DNA of 64,000 nt, from assembly GCA_000620205.1 (NCBI GenBank), contig JHVP01000004.1, positions 124,001-188,000 of the forward strand. The letters run 5' to 3'. Shown piece after piece: positions 25,448 to 33,480 of the stretch. The notes under the pieces were generated by a model. The model was not told the origin of the DNA, searched no databases, and saw nothing but the letters and a program-made list of their open reading frames with translations. This DNA comes from Geodermatophilaceae bacterium URHA0031. GTDB taxonomy: Bacteria > Actinomycetota > Actinomycetes > Mycobacteriales > Geodermatophilaceae. Every line of letters starts with the position of its first letter. The stretch's first letter is position 1. Made by a program: the position numbers and the translations under genes.

Positions 25448-26047
25448 GTGGACGCGAAGGGACCGGCCTCGAGCCGGGCGCTGCGGAGCTTCACCCTGGG
25501 CTCGGGGCCGCTGAAGCGGACCTCGGACCGGATCCAGTTCCTGGCCCGGGTCCTCCTGGTCTGCAGTCTGGCGATGGCGATCCCCGTCGCGCTGGTCGTG
25601 GCGTCCGTGACCCACACCCAGGTCGTCACGCAGGCCAGGGCGCAGTCGCTGGCACGCCACCAGGTCGACGCCCGCCTCGTCGCCGACCCGGTCGTCGTCA
25701 CCCGGGGAGCCGACGACGTCCCGCCGACCTTCCGCGCGCCCGCCGTGTGGTCCGGGCCGTCGGGTGCTGAGCACACGGGTGCCCTGGCCGTCCCCGCCGG
25801 TGCCGAGGCCGGGTCCACGGTCCCCGTCTGGGTGGACCAGGACGGCGCGCTGACCACCCGGCCGCTCGACAGCGGGGCCGCCGTGGGCAGGGCCGTCGCG
25901 ATGGCCGTGGGCACGTACCTGTGCCTCTCGTCGCTCGTGGCCGGGCTCTACCTGGCGTTCGGGGCGTCGCTGGACCGCAGCCGGCTCCGCCGGTGGGCTG
26001 CCGAGTGGGCGGTCATCGAACCCGAGTGGACCCGCCGGGTGCCCTGA
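25448..26047 (+). CDS. Rv1733c-family membrane protein
   Basis: This 199-residue protein starts at the GTG at 25448, with AGGAGG seven bases upstream. It has the Rv1733c pattern: GSGPLKRTSDRIQFLARVLLVCSLAMAIPVALVVASVTH (a basic motif followed by the first helix), a periplasmic domain with DARLVADPVV and VWVDQDGALTTRPL, and a second helix AVGTYLCLSSLVAGLYLAFGASLD near the C terminus. In Mycobacterium tuberculosis Rv1733c belongs to the DosR dormancy regulon; its activity is unknown. Its place in this island fits a stress role. Confidence 0.88.
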   Translation: MDAKGPASSRALRSFTLGSGPLKRTSDRIQFLARVLLVCSLAMAIPVALVVASVTHTQVVTQARAQSLARHQVDARLVADPVVVTRGADDVPPTFRAPAVWSGPSGAEHTGALAVPAGAEAGSTVPVWVDQDGALTTRPLDSGAAVGRAVAMAVGTYLCLSSLVAGLYLAFGASLDRSRLRRWAAEWAVIEPEWTRRVP

Positions 26048-26052
26048 GTTCC

Positions 26053-26072
26053 CTCATCCGACCGGGGTGAGG
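26053..26072 (+). promoter_or_regulatory. Palindrome element, site 11 (sulfatase)
   Basis: CTCATCCGACCGGGGTGAGG, 18 of 20 bases identical to site 9. It is 63 bp before the sulfatase ATG, with GGACGAT at 26104-26110. Confidence 0.7.
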
Positions 26073-26134
26073 CGCCGGGACCACGCACCGGATGTGCTGG
26101 TCAGGACGATCCTCCCCCCAGACCGGAGCCCGAC

Positions 26135-28486
26135 ATGCCACTCCACGAGTACCCCGCGGGCACCGCCTTCCCGGGCGTCATCGGCCGGACGGTCGACGAG
26201 TCCAGCCCGGCCTGGCCACAGCCGGCGCGGCCGGTGCCCGGAGCGCCGAACGTCCTGATGGTCGTGCTGGACGACATCGGTTTCGGCCAGCTCGGCTGCT
26301 ACGGCAGCCCGATCGCGACCCCGAACATGGACGCGCTCGCCGCGCACGGCCTGCGCTACAACAACATGCACACCACGGCGCTGTGCTCGCCCAGCCGCTC
26401 CTGCATCGTCACCGGACGCAACCACCACAGCAACGGCATGGCCGCCATCACGGAGTTGGCGTCGGGCTACCCCGGGTACAACGGCGTGATCCCCTTCGAG
26501 AACGGCTTCCTCTCGGAAATGCTGCTCGGGCACGGCTACAGCACCTACATGGTGGGCAAGTGGCACCTGACGCCGAGCAACCACGAGACCGCCACCGGGC
26601 CGTACGACCGCTGGCCGCTGGCGCGCGGATTCGAGCGCTTCTACGGCTTCCTCGGCGGGGACACCAGCCAGTGGCATCCCGATCTGGTGCACGACAACCA
26701 CCAGGTGGAGCCGCCGGCGACGCCGGAGGAGGGCTACCACCTCAGCGCGGACCTGGTCGACACGTCGATCCGGTTCATCGCCGACGCCAAGCAGGTCGAC
26801 CCCGGCAAGCCCTTCTACCTGCACCTCTGCTTCGGAGCTGCACACGCCCCCCACCACGTGGCCAGGGAGTGGGCAGACCGGTACGCGGGTCAGTTCGACG
26901 ACGGCTGGGACGCCTACCGGGAGAAGACCTTCGCCACCCAGAAGCGACTCGGGATCGTCCCACCGGACGCGGAGCTGTCGCGGCACGACCCCGACGTCCC
27001 CGACTGGGACTCGCTGCCCGAACCGGCACGCCGGTTGTTCAGTCGGATGATGGAGGTCTTCGCGGGCTTCCTCAGCCACACCGACGACCAGCTCGGCCGG
27101 CTGCTGGACTTCCTCCGGGACCGCGGGGAGCTGGACAACACCATCGTCATGGTGATCTCCGACAATGGTGCCAGCGCCGAGGGCGGCCCGACCGGCACCA
27201 CCAACGAGGCGCAGTTCTTCAACAACGCCCAGGAACCCCTGGAGGAGAGCCTCGCGCGGATCGACGAGATCGGCGGGCCCACGACGTTCAACCACTACCC
27301 GTGGGGCTGGACGTGGGCCGGCAACGCGCCGTTCCGGCGGTGGAAGCGGGAGACCTACCGGGGCGGCGCCTCCGACCCGTTCATCGTCTCCTGGCCGGCG
27401 GGCATCGTCGCCAGGGGCGGGGTCCGGTCGCAGTACGCGCACATCATCGACCTGGTGCCGACCGTCCTCGAACTGCTGGGCATCGAGCCGCCGGCGACCA
27501 TCCGGGGCGTGACGCAGTCACCGCTGCAGGGCGTCAGCTTCGCGAAGAGCTTCGACGACCCGACCGCGGCGAGCGACCACCACACGCAGTACTTCGAGAT
27601 GCTCGGCCACCGGGCCATCTACCACGACGGCTGGCGGGCCGTCTGTCCCTGGCCGGGCCCGTCGTTCACCGAGGCCGGTATCGGCTTCGGGCAGCCGATC
27701 TCGGCCGACAAGCTCTCCGAGCTGGACGCCACCGCCTGGGAGCTGTACCACGTCGACGAGGACTTCGCGGAGAACCACGACGTCGCCGAGGCCCACCGCG
27801 ACAAGCTCATCGCGCTCATCGGCACCTGGTACGTGGAGGCCGGTAGGTACGGGGTCATGCCCGTCGACGGCAGCGGTCTGCAACGCATGATCGCCGAGAA
27901 GCCGCAGGCGGCCGCGGCCCGGAACAGCTACACCTACATACCCGGCACCCAGTCGGTTCCCTTCTTCGCCGGCCCACGGGTGCTCAACCGGCCGCACAGC
28001 ATCACCGCGTCGGTCGAGATCCCGGAGGGCGGCGCCGAGGGCGTCCTGCTCGCCCAGGGCTCTGCCGCCGGCGGGTACACCTTCTTCATGAAGGACGGTG
28101 CGCTGCACTACGTGCACAACTACGTCTCGCGGAGCCTCCAGCGCGTCTCCTCCCCCGCGGCCGTCCCCGTCGGCGCGCACGACCTGCGCTTCGAGTTCGA
28201 GCCCACCGGAGCACCGGACCTGGCGGCCGGGAGAGGTGCACCCGGGCGGCTGCAGCTCTACATCGACGGAACCCTCGTGGCTCACGCCGAGGCCCCGGTG
28301 ACCATCCCGTTCGCCATCAACCCGGGGGCGCTCACCTGCGGGGCCAACCCCGGCTCGCCGGTGACCCCGGAGTACTCCTCGCCCTTCCGGTTCACCGGCA
28401 CGCTGCACCGGGTCACGGTCGACGTCTCCGGGGACCTCATCGAGGACAGCGAGAGCGAGATGCGCATGGCGATGGCGCGTCAGTAG
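26135..28486 (+). CDS. Type I sulfatase (arylsulfatase family)
   Basis: This 783-residue enzyme shows the type I sulfatase motifs: the metal-binding VVLDDIGFGQLGCYG, the modification motif C84-S-P-S-R at residues 84-88, GKWHL near residue 144, and VMVISDNGASAEGG around residue 340. The Cys must be converted to formylglycine before it can hydrolyse sulfate esters. A likely maturase is encoded at 35363. The last 180 residues (from about SVPFFAGPRVLNRPHSI) form an extra beta-sandwich-like domain. No signal peptide is visible, so it is probably cytoplasmic. The substrate is unknown. A palindrome element lies upstream. Confidence 0.95.
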   Translation: MPLHEYPAGTAFPGVIGRTVDESSPAWPQPARPVPGAPNVLMVVLDDIGFGQLGCYGSPIATPNMDALAAHGLRYNNMHTTALCSPSRSCIVTGRNHHSNGMAAITELASGYPGYNGVIPFENGFLSEMLLGHGYSTYMVGKWHLTPSNHETATGPYDRWPLARGFERFYGFLGGDTSQWHPDLVHDNHQVEPPATPEEGYHLSADLVDTSIRFIADAKQVDPGKPFYLHLCFGAAHAPHHVAREWADRYAGQFDDGWDAYREKTFATQKRLGIVPPDAELSRHDPDVPDWDSLPEPARRLFSRMMEVFAGFLSHTDDQLGRLLDFLRDRGELDNTIVMVISDNGASAEGGPTGTTNEAQFFNNAQEPLEESLARIDEIGGPTTFNHYPWGWTWAGNAPFRRWKRETYRGGASDPFIVSWPAGIVARGGVRSQYAHIIDLVPTVLELLGIEPPATIRGVTQSPLQGVSFAKSFDDPTAASDHHTQYFEMLGHRAIYHDGWRAVCPWPGPSFTEAGIGFGQPISADKLSELDATAWELYHVDEDFAENHDVAEAHRDKLIALIGTWYVEAGRYGVMPVDGSGLQRMIAEKPQAAAARNSYTYIPGTQSVPFFAGPRVLNRPHSITASVEIPEGGAEGVLLAQGSAAGGYTFFMKDGALHYVHNYVSRSLQRVSSPAAVPVGAHDLRFEFEPTGAPDLAAGRGAPGRLQLYIDGTLVAHAEAPVTIPFAINPGALTCGANPGSPVTPEYSSPFRFTGTLHRVTVDVSGDLIEDSESEMRMAMARQ

Positions 28487-28546
28487 TCCATCGGTGCCCG
28501 CCGGGCTCGCGGCACCTGTCCGCGACCTCCAGCCGCGGATCGGGAG

Positions 28547-28566
28547 GCATCCCCCGGCCCGGGTGA
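28547..28566 (+). promoter_or_regulatory. Palindrome-like element, weak site
   Basis: GCATCCCCCGGCCCGGGTGA keeps CATCC and GGGTGA but with a longer centre than the other sites. It lies 22-85 bp before the candidate starts of the repeat protein. Confidence 0.3.
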
Positions 28567-28587
28567 ACGCGGCCTGCGATTCATCCG

Positions 28588-29891
28588 TGGCGGAGGATGG
28601 CAGCACCGCCGCGCCGCAGCACAGTGACGACGTGGACGGCGACGGGCAGCGACGCGCTCGGCGGACCCGGGTACTGGCCGGCGGGCTGGACGTGGCGCTC
28701 GCCCTGGGCGCCGGTGCCGCGGCGCTGACCCGCTCCCCCGTGCTGCGACCGGTCGGTGCGACGGCCGTCGGCGCTCGTCGCCTCGCCTCCCGGGTGCTCT
28801 CCCCCGCGGCCCACCTCCCGTTCGTCACCGACCTGGCCGACCACGGCGCGGAGCTCCGGCGGCGGCTGGAGGACCGGGCCGCCGACACGCTGCAAGCGCT
28901 CCTGCGGCGGGCGGTCGAGGCGGCACTCACGGCGGTCGACCTCACCCAGATCGTGCTCGAGCACGTCGACCTGGACGCCGTCGCCGCGGGGATCGACGTG
29001 GACGCCGTCGTCGCCCGGGCCGACGTGGACGCCGTCGTGGCCCGGGCGGACCTCGGTGCGGTGGTCGACCGCCTGGACCTCGACGCCATCGTGGCGCGGG
29101 TCGACCTCGACGCCATCGTCGAGCGCCTGGGCATCGACGCCATCGTGGCGCGGGTCGACCTCGACGCCATCGTCGAGCGCCTGGGCATCGACGCCGTCGT
29201 CGCGCGGGTCGACCTCGACGCCATCGTGGACCGCCTCGACATCGACGGCATCGTCGCGCGGGCGGACCTCGGTGCGGTGGTCGACCGCCTGGACCTCGAC
29301 GCCATCGTGGCGCGGGTCGACCTCGACGCCATCGTGAAGCGCCTGGGCATCGACGCCGTCGTCGCACAGGTCGACCTCGACGCCATCGTGGAGCGGCTCG
29401 ACATCGACGGCATCGTCGCGCGGGCGGACCTCGGTGCGGTGGTCGACCGCCTGGACCTCGACGCCATCGTGGCGCAGGTCGACCTCGACGCCATCGTGAA
29501 GCGGGTCGACGTCGATGCCGTCGTCGGACGGGTCGACCTGGACCGGATCACGGCCGCGATCGACGTGGACGGGATCGCGGCCCGGGTCGACCTGGACCGG
29601 ATCGCGAGCCGGATCGACCTGGACGCGATCGTCGCGCGGGTGGACCCGGACGCCGTCGTGGCCAGGGTCGACGTCGATGCGGTCATCGGCCGCCTCGACC
29701 TGGCCGGGATCACCCGCGACGTCATCGCCGCGATCGACCTCGCCGAGATCCTCCGCGAGTCGTCAGGCGCGGTGTCCTCACAGGCGGCGCGCGCCGTCCG
29801 GACCGAGGGGATGCACGCCGACGAGTCGGTCTCCCGCTTCGTCGACCGCCTGCTCCGGCGGCCGCACCCGCACGGCGCCCTCCCCTCGTGA
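28588..29891 (+). CDS. Nonapeptide-repeat protein (about 28 copies of a VDLDAIVAR-type unit)
   Basis: About 434 residues from the tentative GTG at 28588. The true start is uncertain: GTGs at 28494, 28563 and 28632 are in frame and none has a good ribosome site. The N-terminal part has a hydrophobic stretch (LAGGLDVALALGAGAAAL) and a helical Ala/Arg-rich region. From about 28963 to 29722 the protein is an unbroken run of 9-residue repeats, typically (V/L/A)-D-(L/V/I)-(D/G)-A-(I/V)-V-x-R. A short charged C terminus follows. Such repeats occur in uncharacterised actinobacterial proteins; a regular helical or solenoid rod is likely. At DNA level the unit is 27 bp, with larger duplicated blocks. 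Function unknown. Confidence 0.8.
28963..29722 (+). repeat. 27-bp in-frame tandem repeat array
   Basis: The 27-bp unit is repeated in frame about 28 times. A longer block beginning GCGGACCTCGGTGCGGTGG recurs at 29046, 29262 and 29424. The spacings are 216 and 162 bp, exactly 8 and 6 units. This shows recent block duplication within the array. Confidence 0.9.
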
Positions 29892-29910
29892 GCGACCCCG
29901 ACCCCAGCAC

Positions 29911-29930
29911 CTCACCCTGATCGAGTGACG
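29911..29930 (+). promoter_or_regulatory. Palindrome element, site 12 (second DUF7144 gene)
   Basis: CTCACCCTGATCGAGTGACG, 75 bp before the ATG at 30005, with GGACGGT at 29950-29956. The 21-base gap between the two boxes is the same as at site 10. Confidence 0.65.
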
Positions 29931-30004
29931 CGGGGCCCCTCGGGGAGCGGGACGGTGGATCGATCCGGGCAGCGGGCCCGGCCCGCCTCCTCGAGGAGCA
30001 ACCG

Positions 30005-30457
30005 ATGACCGACCTGGGTTCGTCCCGTCCCGCCGCCTCGCGCAGCGCCTACGACCGGGGCGCGCCACCGACCGCGTGGGCGGGGTGGGTCGCGTTCGCG
30101 GCCGTGATGATGTTCCTGCTCGGCAGCGTCCAGGCCGTGCAGGGCCTCGTCGCGATCTTCGACGACGGCTTCTACCACGTCACCGACAGCGGACTGGTCG
30201 TCGAGGTGGACTACACCGTCTGGGGCTGGGTCCACCTGCTGCTGGGCGCGTTGATCATCATCAGCGGGGTCGGCGTCCTGTCCGGCAACGCGCTGGCCCG
30301 CGCCGTCGGCGTCCTCCTCGCCGTGGGCAGCGCCCTGCTGAACCTGCTCTTCATCGAGGCGTACCCGATCTGGAGCGTGCTGGTCATCAGCATCGACGTG
30401 CTGGTGATCTACGCGCTGACCGTGCACGGCCGGGAACTGCGCCACCCCCGGACGTGA
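30005..30457 (+). CDS. DUF7144-family membrane protein, copy 2
   Basis: This 150-residue, four-helix protein is a close paralog of the gene at 24955. Shared segments include MTDLGSSRP, AIFDDG(F/Y)YHVT, VDYT-x-WGW, LNLLFIEAYPIWSVLV and VLVIYALTVHG. Function unknown. The upstream DNA is also conserved between copies: the palindrome, a GGACGGTGG box 21 bases later, and TCCGGGCAGCGG. The gene was therefore duplicated with its promoter. The ATG at 30005 follows GAGGAGC. Confidence 0.92.
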   Translation: MTDLGSSRPAASRSAYDRGAPPTAWAGWVAFAAVMMFLLGSVQAVQGLVAIFDDGFYHVTDSGLVVEVDYTVWGWVHLLLGALIIISGVGVLSGNALARAVGVLLAVGSALLNLLFIEAYPIWSVLVISIDVLVIYALTVHGRELRHPRT

Positions 30458-30560
30458 CCACCACGACCGGCCGGGCGGATCACCGGGTCCGCACACCCGG
30501 GTGCCGCCCGGCCGGCCGCTCGGCGGGGGCACCTGCGGGGACGGCGCGGGGCGGGCGACC

Positions 30561-31118
30561 ATGAGGCGGCAGCCGCCGGTCGACCGGGAGCCGACCGCCA
30601 CCGGCGGGCGTTTCGACCCGGCGCTGGCCGCCCGGAGCGCGGAGTCCCGTGGCGAGACCCTCGACCAGGTCCTGGACCGCAACCTCAACGAGCTCCTGCA
30701 GGAGCTCCGGGTCGCCTTCACCGGCGTGCAGATCCTGTTCGCGTTCCTGATGACCCTCGCCTTCACCCAGCGGTTCAGCGAGCTCGACCGTTTCCAGCTG
30801 ACGATCTACACCGTGACGCTGCTGACGACGGCGCTGGCGACGCTGGTCTTCATCGCACCGGTGTCCTTCCACCGGCTGGTCTTCCGCCGCCGGCAGAAGG
30901 CCGCACTGGTCGTGATCGCCGACCGGCTGCTCATCGTCGGGCTGGCGATGCTCGCCCCGGCGATCTGCGGCGCGCTGCTGCTGATCCTGGACGTCGCGCT
31001 CGGCCGCTGGCAGGCGGTGCTGGGCAGCTCGCTGACCGCCCTCGTCGCGCTGCTCACCTGGTACGTGCTCCCGCTGGCCGTCCGGCGCGGCGGCCACGGG
31101 GTGGTCCCGGACGGCTGA
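30561..31118 (+). CDS. DUF6328-family membrane protein
   Basis: The 185-residue protein has a cytoplasmic N terminus with ETLDQVLDRNLNELLQELRVAFTGVQILFAFLMTLAFTQRF, the hallmark of this family. Three further helices follow (FQLTIYTVTLLTTALATLVFIAPVSFHRL, RLLIVGLAMLAPAICGALLLI and SLTALVALLTWYVLPLAV). The function is unknown; family members often sit in stress gene clusters. The ATG at 30561 is chosen over an upstream in-frame codon because the Pro/Gly-rich extension is not conserved-looking. The ribosome site is weak (GGGGCGGG). Confidence 0.85.
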   Translation: MRRQPPVDREPTATGGRFDPALAARSAESRGETLDQVLDRNLNELLQELRVAFTGVQILFAFLMTLAFTQRFSELDRFQLTIYTVTLLTTALATLVFIAPVSFHRLVFRRRQKAALVVIADRLLIVGLAMLAPAICGALLLILDVALGRWQAVLGSSLTALVALLTWYVLPLAVRRGGHGVVPDG

Positions 31119-31134
31119 GCGGAGGACGACGGGA

Positions 31135-31154
31135 ACCGTCCTGCCGGGGTGATG
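31135..31154 (+). promoter_or_regulatory. Palindrome element, degenerate site 13
   Basis: ACCGTCCTGCCGGGGTGATG, with a good right half (GGGGTGATG) and a changed left half. It is 59 bp before the start at 31213, the usual distance. Confidence 0.4.
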
Positions 31155-31212
31155 CCCCGCCCCGCGCGCGGCAGCAGGGTGTCCCGGTGGACGTCGGAGT
31201 CGGAGGTGCTCG

Positions 31213-32646
31213 ATGGACTCGCTGAAGGCCCGGAGCTGGGCGGCGCGCGCCGCCCTCGCGCTGGTCGTGGTCTCCGTCGCCGTGCTGCTGGCGTTCGCCG
31301 GCCGGCGCGGGATCTGGCTCGTGGTGCTGACCGCGGCGGCAGCCGCCGTCGTGGTCGCCGCCGGCTTCTGGTGCCTGCAGCAACGCGGGGTGCTGCGCTG
31401 GGTCGCCCTCGCCCTCGTCGTCGCCGCCCCGGTGGCGGTGCTGGTCGTGTTCGTCGCCCAGCGGCTGCTCTGGGTGGCGCTGCTCGCGCTCGCGCTCTGG
31501 GCAGCCGCGACGCTGGTGGCCCGCGCCGCGCTGCGTCCCGACCCCGCGGAGTGGGCGATGCGCGTCGTCGACGCCCCGGACGCCCGTCGTCCCTTCGTCG
31601 TGATGAACCCCCGGTCGGGCGGCGGCAAGGTGACCCGGTTCGGCCTGCAGCAGCGGGCGGAGTCCCTCGGCGCGGAGGTGGCGCTCATCGACCGGCCGGG
31701 CACCGACGTGCAGCAGCTGGCCCGCGACGCCCTCGACCGGGGCGCCGACCTGCTCGGCGTCGCCGGCGGGGACGGCACCCAGGCGCTCGTCGCGCAGGTG
31801 GCCGCCGAGCACGACGTCCCGTTCCTGGTGATCAGCGCCGGCACCCGCAACCACTTCGCCCTGGACCTCGGGCTGGACCGGGAGGACCCGACGCGCTGCC
31901 TGGACGCGCTGCGGAACGGGGTGGAGGCGCGGATCGACCTCGGGGAGATCAACGGGCGACCGTTCGTCAACAACGCGTCCTTCGGCGCCTACGCCGAGAT
32001 CGTCGACAACCCCGCCTACCGCGACGACAAGCGGGGCACCGCGCTGGACACGCTGCCCGACCTGCTCCGCGGGCGGCGGGGTGCCGTGCTGACCGGGGAC
32101 GTGGACGGTCTGGTGATCGAGGGACCGCAGGCGCTGCTGGTCAGCAACAACCCCTACGAGGCCTCCGACCTGGCCGGCCTGGGACGGCGGGCCCGGCTCG
32201 ACCGCGGCGTGCTGGGGGTGGTCGCCGTCCGGGTCGACACCGCCCGGCAGGCGGTCGGGCTGCTGCACGGCGCCCACCGCCGCGGGATGCACGTGGTCGA
32301 GGGGCGGGAGGTCCTGGTGACCTCCGACGCCCCCACCGTCCCGGTCGGCATCGACGGGGAGTCGGTGCACCTCACGACCCCGGTGCGCTGCACCGTCCGA
32401 CCCGGTGCGCTGCGGGTGCGGCTGCCCCGCGAGCGGCCGGGTGTGCGACCGCCCGGGGCGCGGCTGGACTGGGCGGCCCTGTGGGGACTGGCGGTCGGGC
32501 GACCCCGCACGGTCGCTGCCGTGGACCAGCAGGACGACCTGGCGCTCCGCCCGACGGACCCGTCCGCTCAACCGGGTGCACCGGCGCCGCGGCGGGAGTC
32601 CCGGCCCGAGCACGGGGCACCGCCACGGCGGGCACCCCGGCCGTGA
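31213..32646 (+). CDS. Membrane-anchored diacylglycerol-kinase-family protein
   Basis: The 477-residue protein begins with three or four membrane helices (residues 10-105). A DAGK catalytic domain follows: RRPFVVMNPRSGGGKV near residue 131 and the nucleotide-binding GVAGGDGTQAL near residue 180. Later segments include SAGTRNHFALDLGLD, NASFGAYAEIV and a C-terminal IDGESVHLTTPVRCTVRPGALRV. Family members phosphorylate diacylglycerol, sphingosine or related lipids using ATP; the lipid here is unknown. The Pro/Arg-rich C-terminal tail is unstructured. Convergent with the DUF1269 gene, with a strong hairpin between. Confidence 0.88.
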   Translation: MDSLKARSWAARAALALVVVSVAVLLAFAGRRGIWLVVLTAAAAAVVVAAGFWCLQQRGVLRWVALALVVAAPVAVLVVFVAQRLLWVALLALALWAAATLVARAALRPDPAEWAMRVVDAPDARRPFVVMNPRSGGGKVTRFGLQQRAESLGAEVALIDRPGTDVQQLARDALDRGADLLGVAGGDGTQALVAQVAAEHDVPFLVISAGTRNHFALDLGLDREDPTRCLDALRNGVEARIDLGEINGRPFVNNASFGAYAEIVDNPAYRDDKRGTALDTLPDLLRGRRGAVLTGDVDGLVIEGPQALLVSNNPYEASDLAGLGRRARLDRGVLGVVAVRVDTARQAVGLLHGAHRRGMHVVEGREVLVTSDAPTVPVGIDGESVHLTTPVRCTVRPGALRVRLPRERPGVRPPGARLDWAALWGLAVGRPRTVAAVDQQDDLALRPTDPSAQPGAPAPRRESRPEHGAPPRRAPRP

Positions 32647-32651
32647 CGGGC

Positions 32652-32670
32652 CCCGGCCGTGACGGCCGGG
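32652..32670 (+). terminator. Hairpin between convergent genes
   Basis: CCCGGCCG at 32652-32659 and CGGCCGGG at 32663-32670 form a perfect 8-bp stem with a TGA loop. It lies between the stops at 32646 and 32672, so it could serve both strands. Confidence 0.55.
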
Positions 32671-32671
32671 C

Positions 32672-33289
32672 TCAGCTCCCGGCCGGGGTCGGGGTGTCCG
32701 TGCCCTCCGGTGAGCGGGAGGACTGCTGCGGGATCGACGCCGCCTGCCCACCCGACCCGGTGTCCGCCTGGGCCCTCCTGATGTCCTCGGCGAGCCGGTC
32801 AGCGGCCATCGCGGTCTCCCGGGACAGGACCCGGTCGGCCGCCTTGATGTTCGCCGCGACCTGGTCGGCGAGGTTCGCCGCGTAGACGGCGATCAGACCC
32901 GCCTCGCCGTCGTCGAGCACCTCACCCAGGTCCTTGAGGTCGCCCCGGCTGAGCCCACCACTCGCGTGACCGGCCACCCCACCGACGGCTGCCCCCGCTG
33001 CCCCGGCGGTGGCGATGCCGATGCCGACCGGCGGGAACAGCACCGCCGCCACACCGACGGCGAGCCCCCAGCCGAGGCCGACCGCCGCGCCGTGCCGGGT
33101 GGGTTGCTCGTGCTTCTTGACGATCCGCACCGTGCCGCCGCTGTCCTTCGCGATGACCGCCGCGTCGAAGTCGTGCGAGGTGCGCACCTCGCGGTACAGC
33201 GCCTTCACCGCCTCGTAGTCGGCGACCGCCGCGTCGACGTCGGCGTACGCCGCTGCGATCACGTACAGCGTGTCCTTCTCGTGGGCCAC
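32672..33289 (-). CDS. DUF1269-family protein with glycine-zipper membrane segment
   Basis: This 205-residue protein shows the DUF1269 pattern: an N-terminal TLYVIAAAYADVDAAVADYEAVKALYR, then HDFDAAVIAKDSGGTVRIVKKHEQPTRHGAAVGLGWGLAVGVAAVLFPPVGIG. A Gly/Ala-rich hydrophobic segment (ATAGAAGAAVGGVAGHASGG), a helical LKDLGEVLDDGEAGLIAVY region and a Ser/Pro tail follow. The family is often stress-induced; its mechanism is unknown. The GTG at 33289 has GGAGGAGGGG three to five bases upstream. A palindrome lies 63 bp upstream, shared with the divergent antiporter gene. Confidence 0.9.
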   Translation of the reverse strand: MAHEKDTLYVIAAAYADVDAAVADYEAVKALYREVRTSHDFDAAVIAKDSGGTVRIVKKHEQPTRHGAAVGLGWGLAVGVAAVLFPPVGIGIATAGAAGAAVGGVAGHASGGLSRGDLKDLGEVLDDGEAGLIAVYAANLADQVAANIKAADRVLSRETAMAADRLAEDIRRAQADTGSGGQAASIPQQSSRSPEGTDTPTPAGS

Positions 33290-33351
33290 GGCCCCTCCTC
33301 CGGCTGGTCGGGTCTGCCGCCCCCACCGTCGCCGGGGACATCCGGTCGCAG

Positions 33352-33371
33352 ACCACCCGGCGCGGATGAAC
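33352..33371 (-). promoter_or_regulatory. Palindrome element, site 14 (DUF1269 / antiporter)
   Basis: Read toward DUF1269: GTTCATCCGCGCCGGGTGGT, 63 bp before its start. It is 110 bp from the divergent antiporter start at 33481. Confidence 0.6.
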
Positions 33372-33480
33372 GACGCGGACGGGGCCGATCGTCCGACCGG
33401 TCACCTCGCCGAGGGGATGCGTCCGACCGGCCGCGGCCCCCAGCATCGGATCAGCCGTGACCAGGCCCGGAGGAGGACCG

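Noticed and set aside
28963-29722. Tandem repeats considered as a CRISPR array or satellite
   Set aside because: The unit is 27 bp with no unique spacers, and the frame stays open throughout, encoding regular 9-residue repeats.
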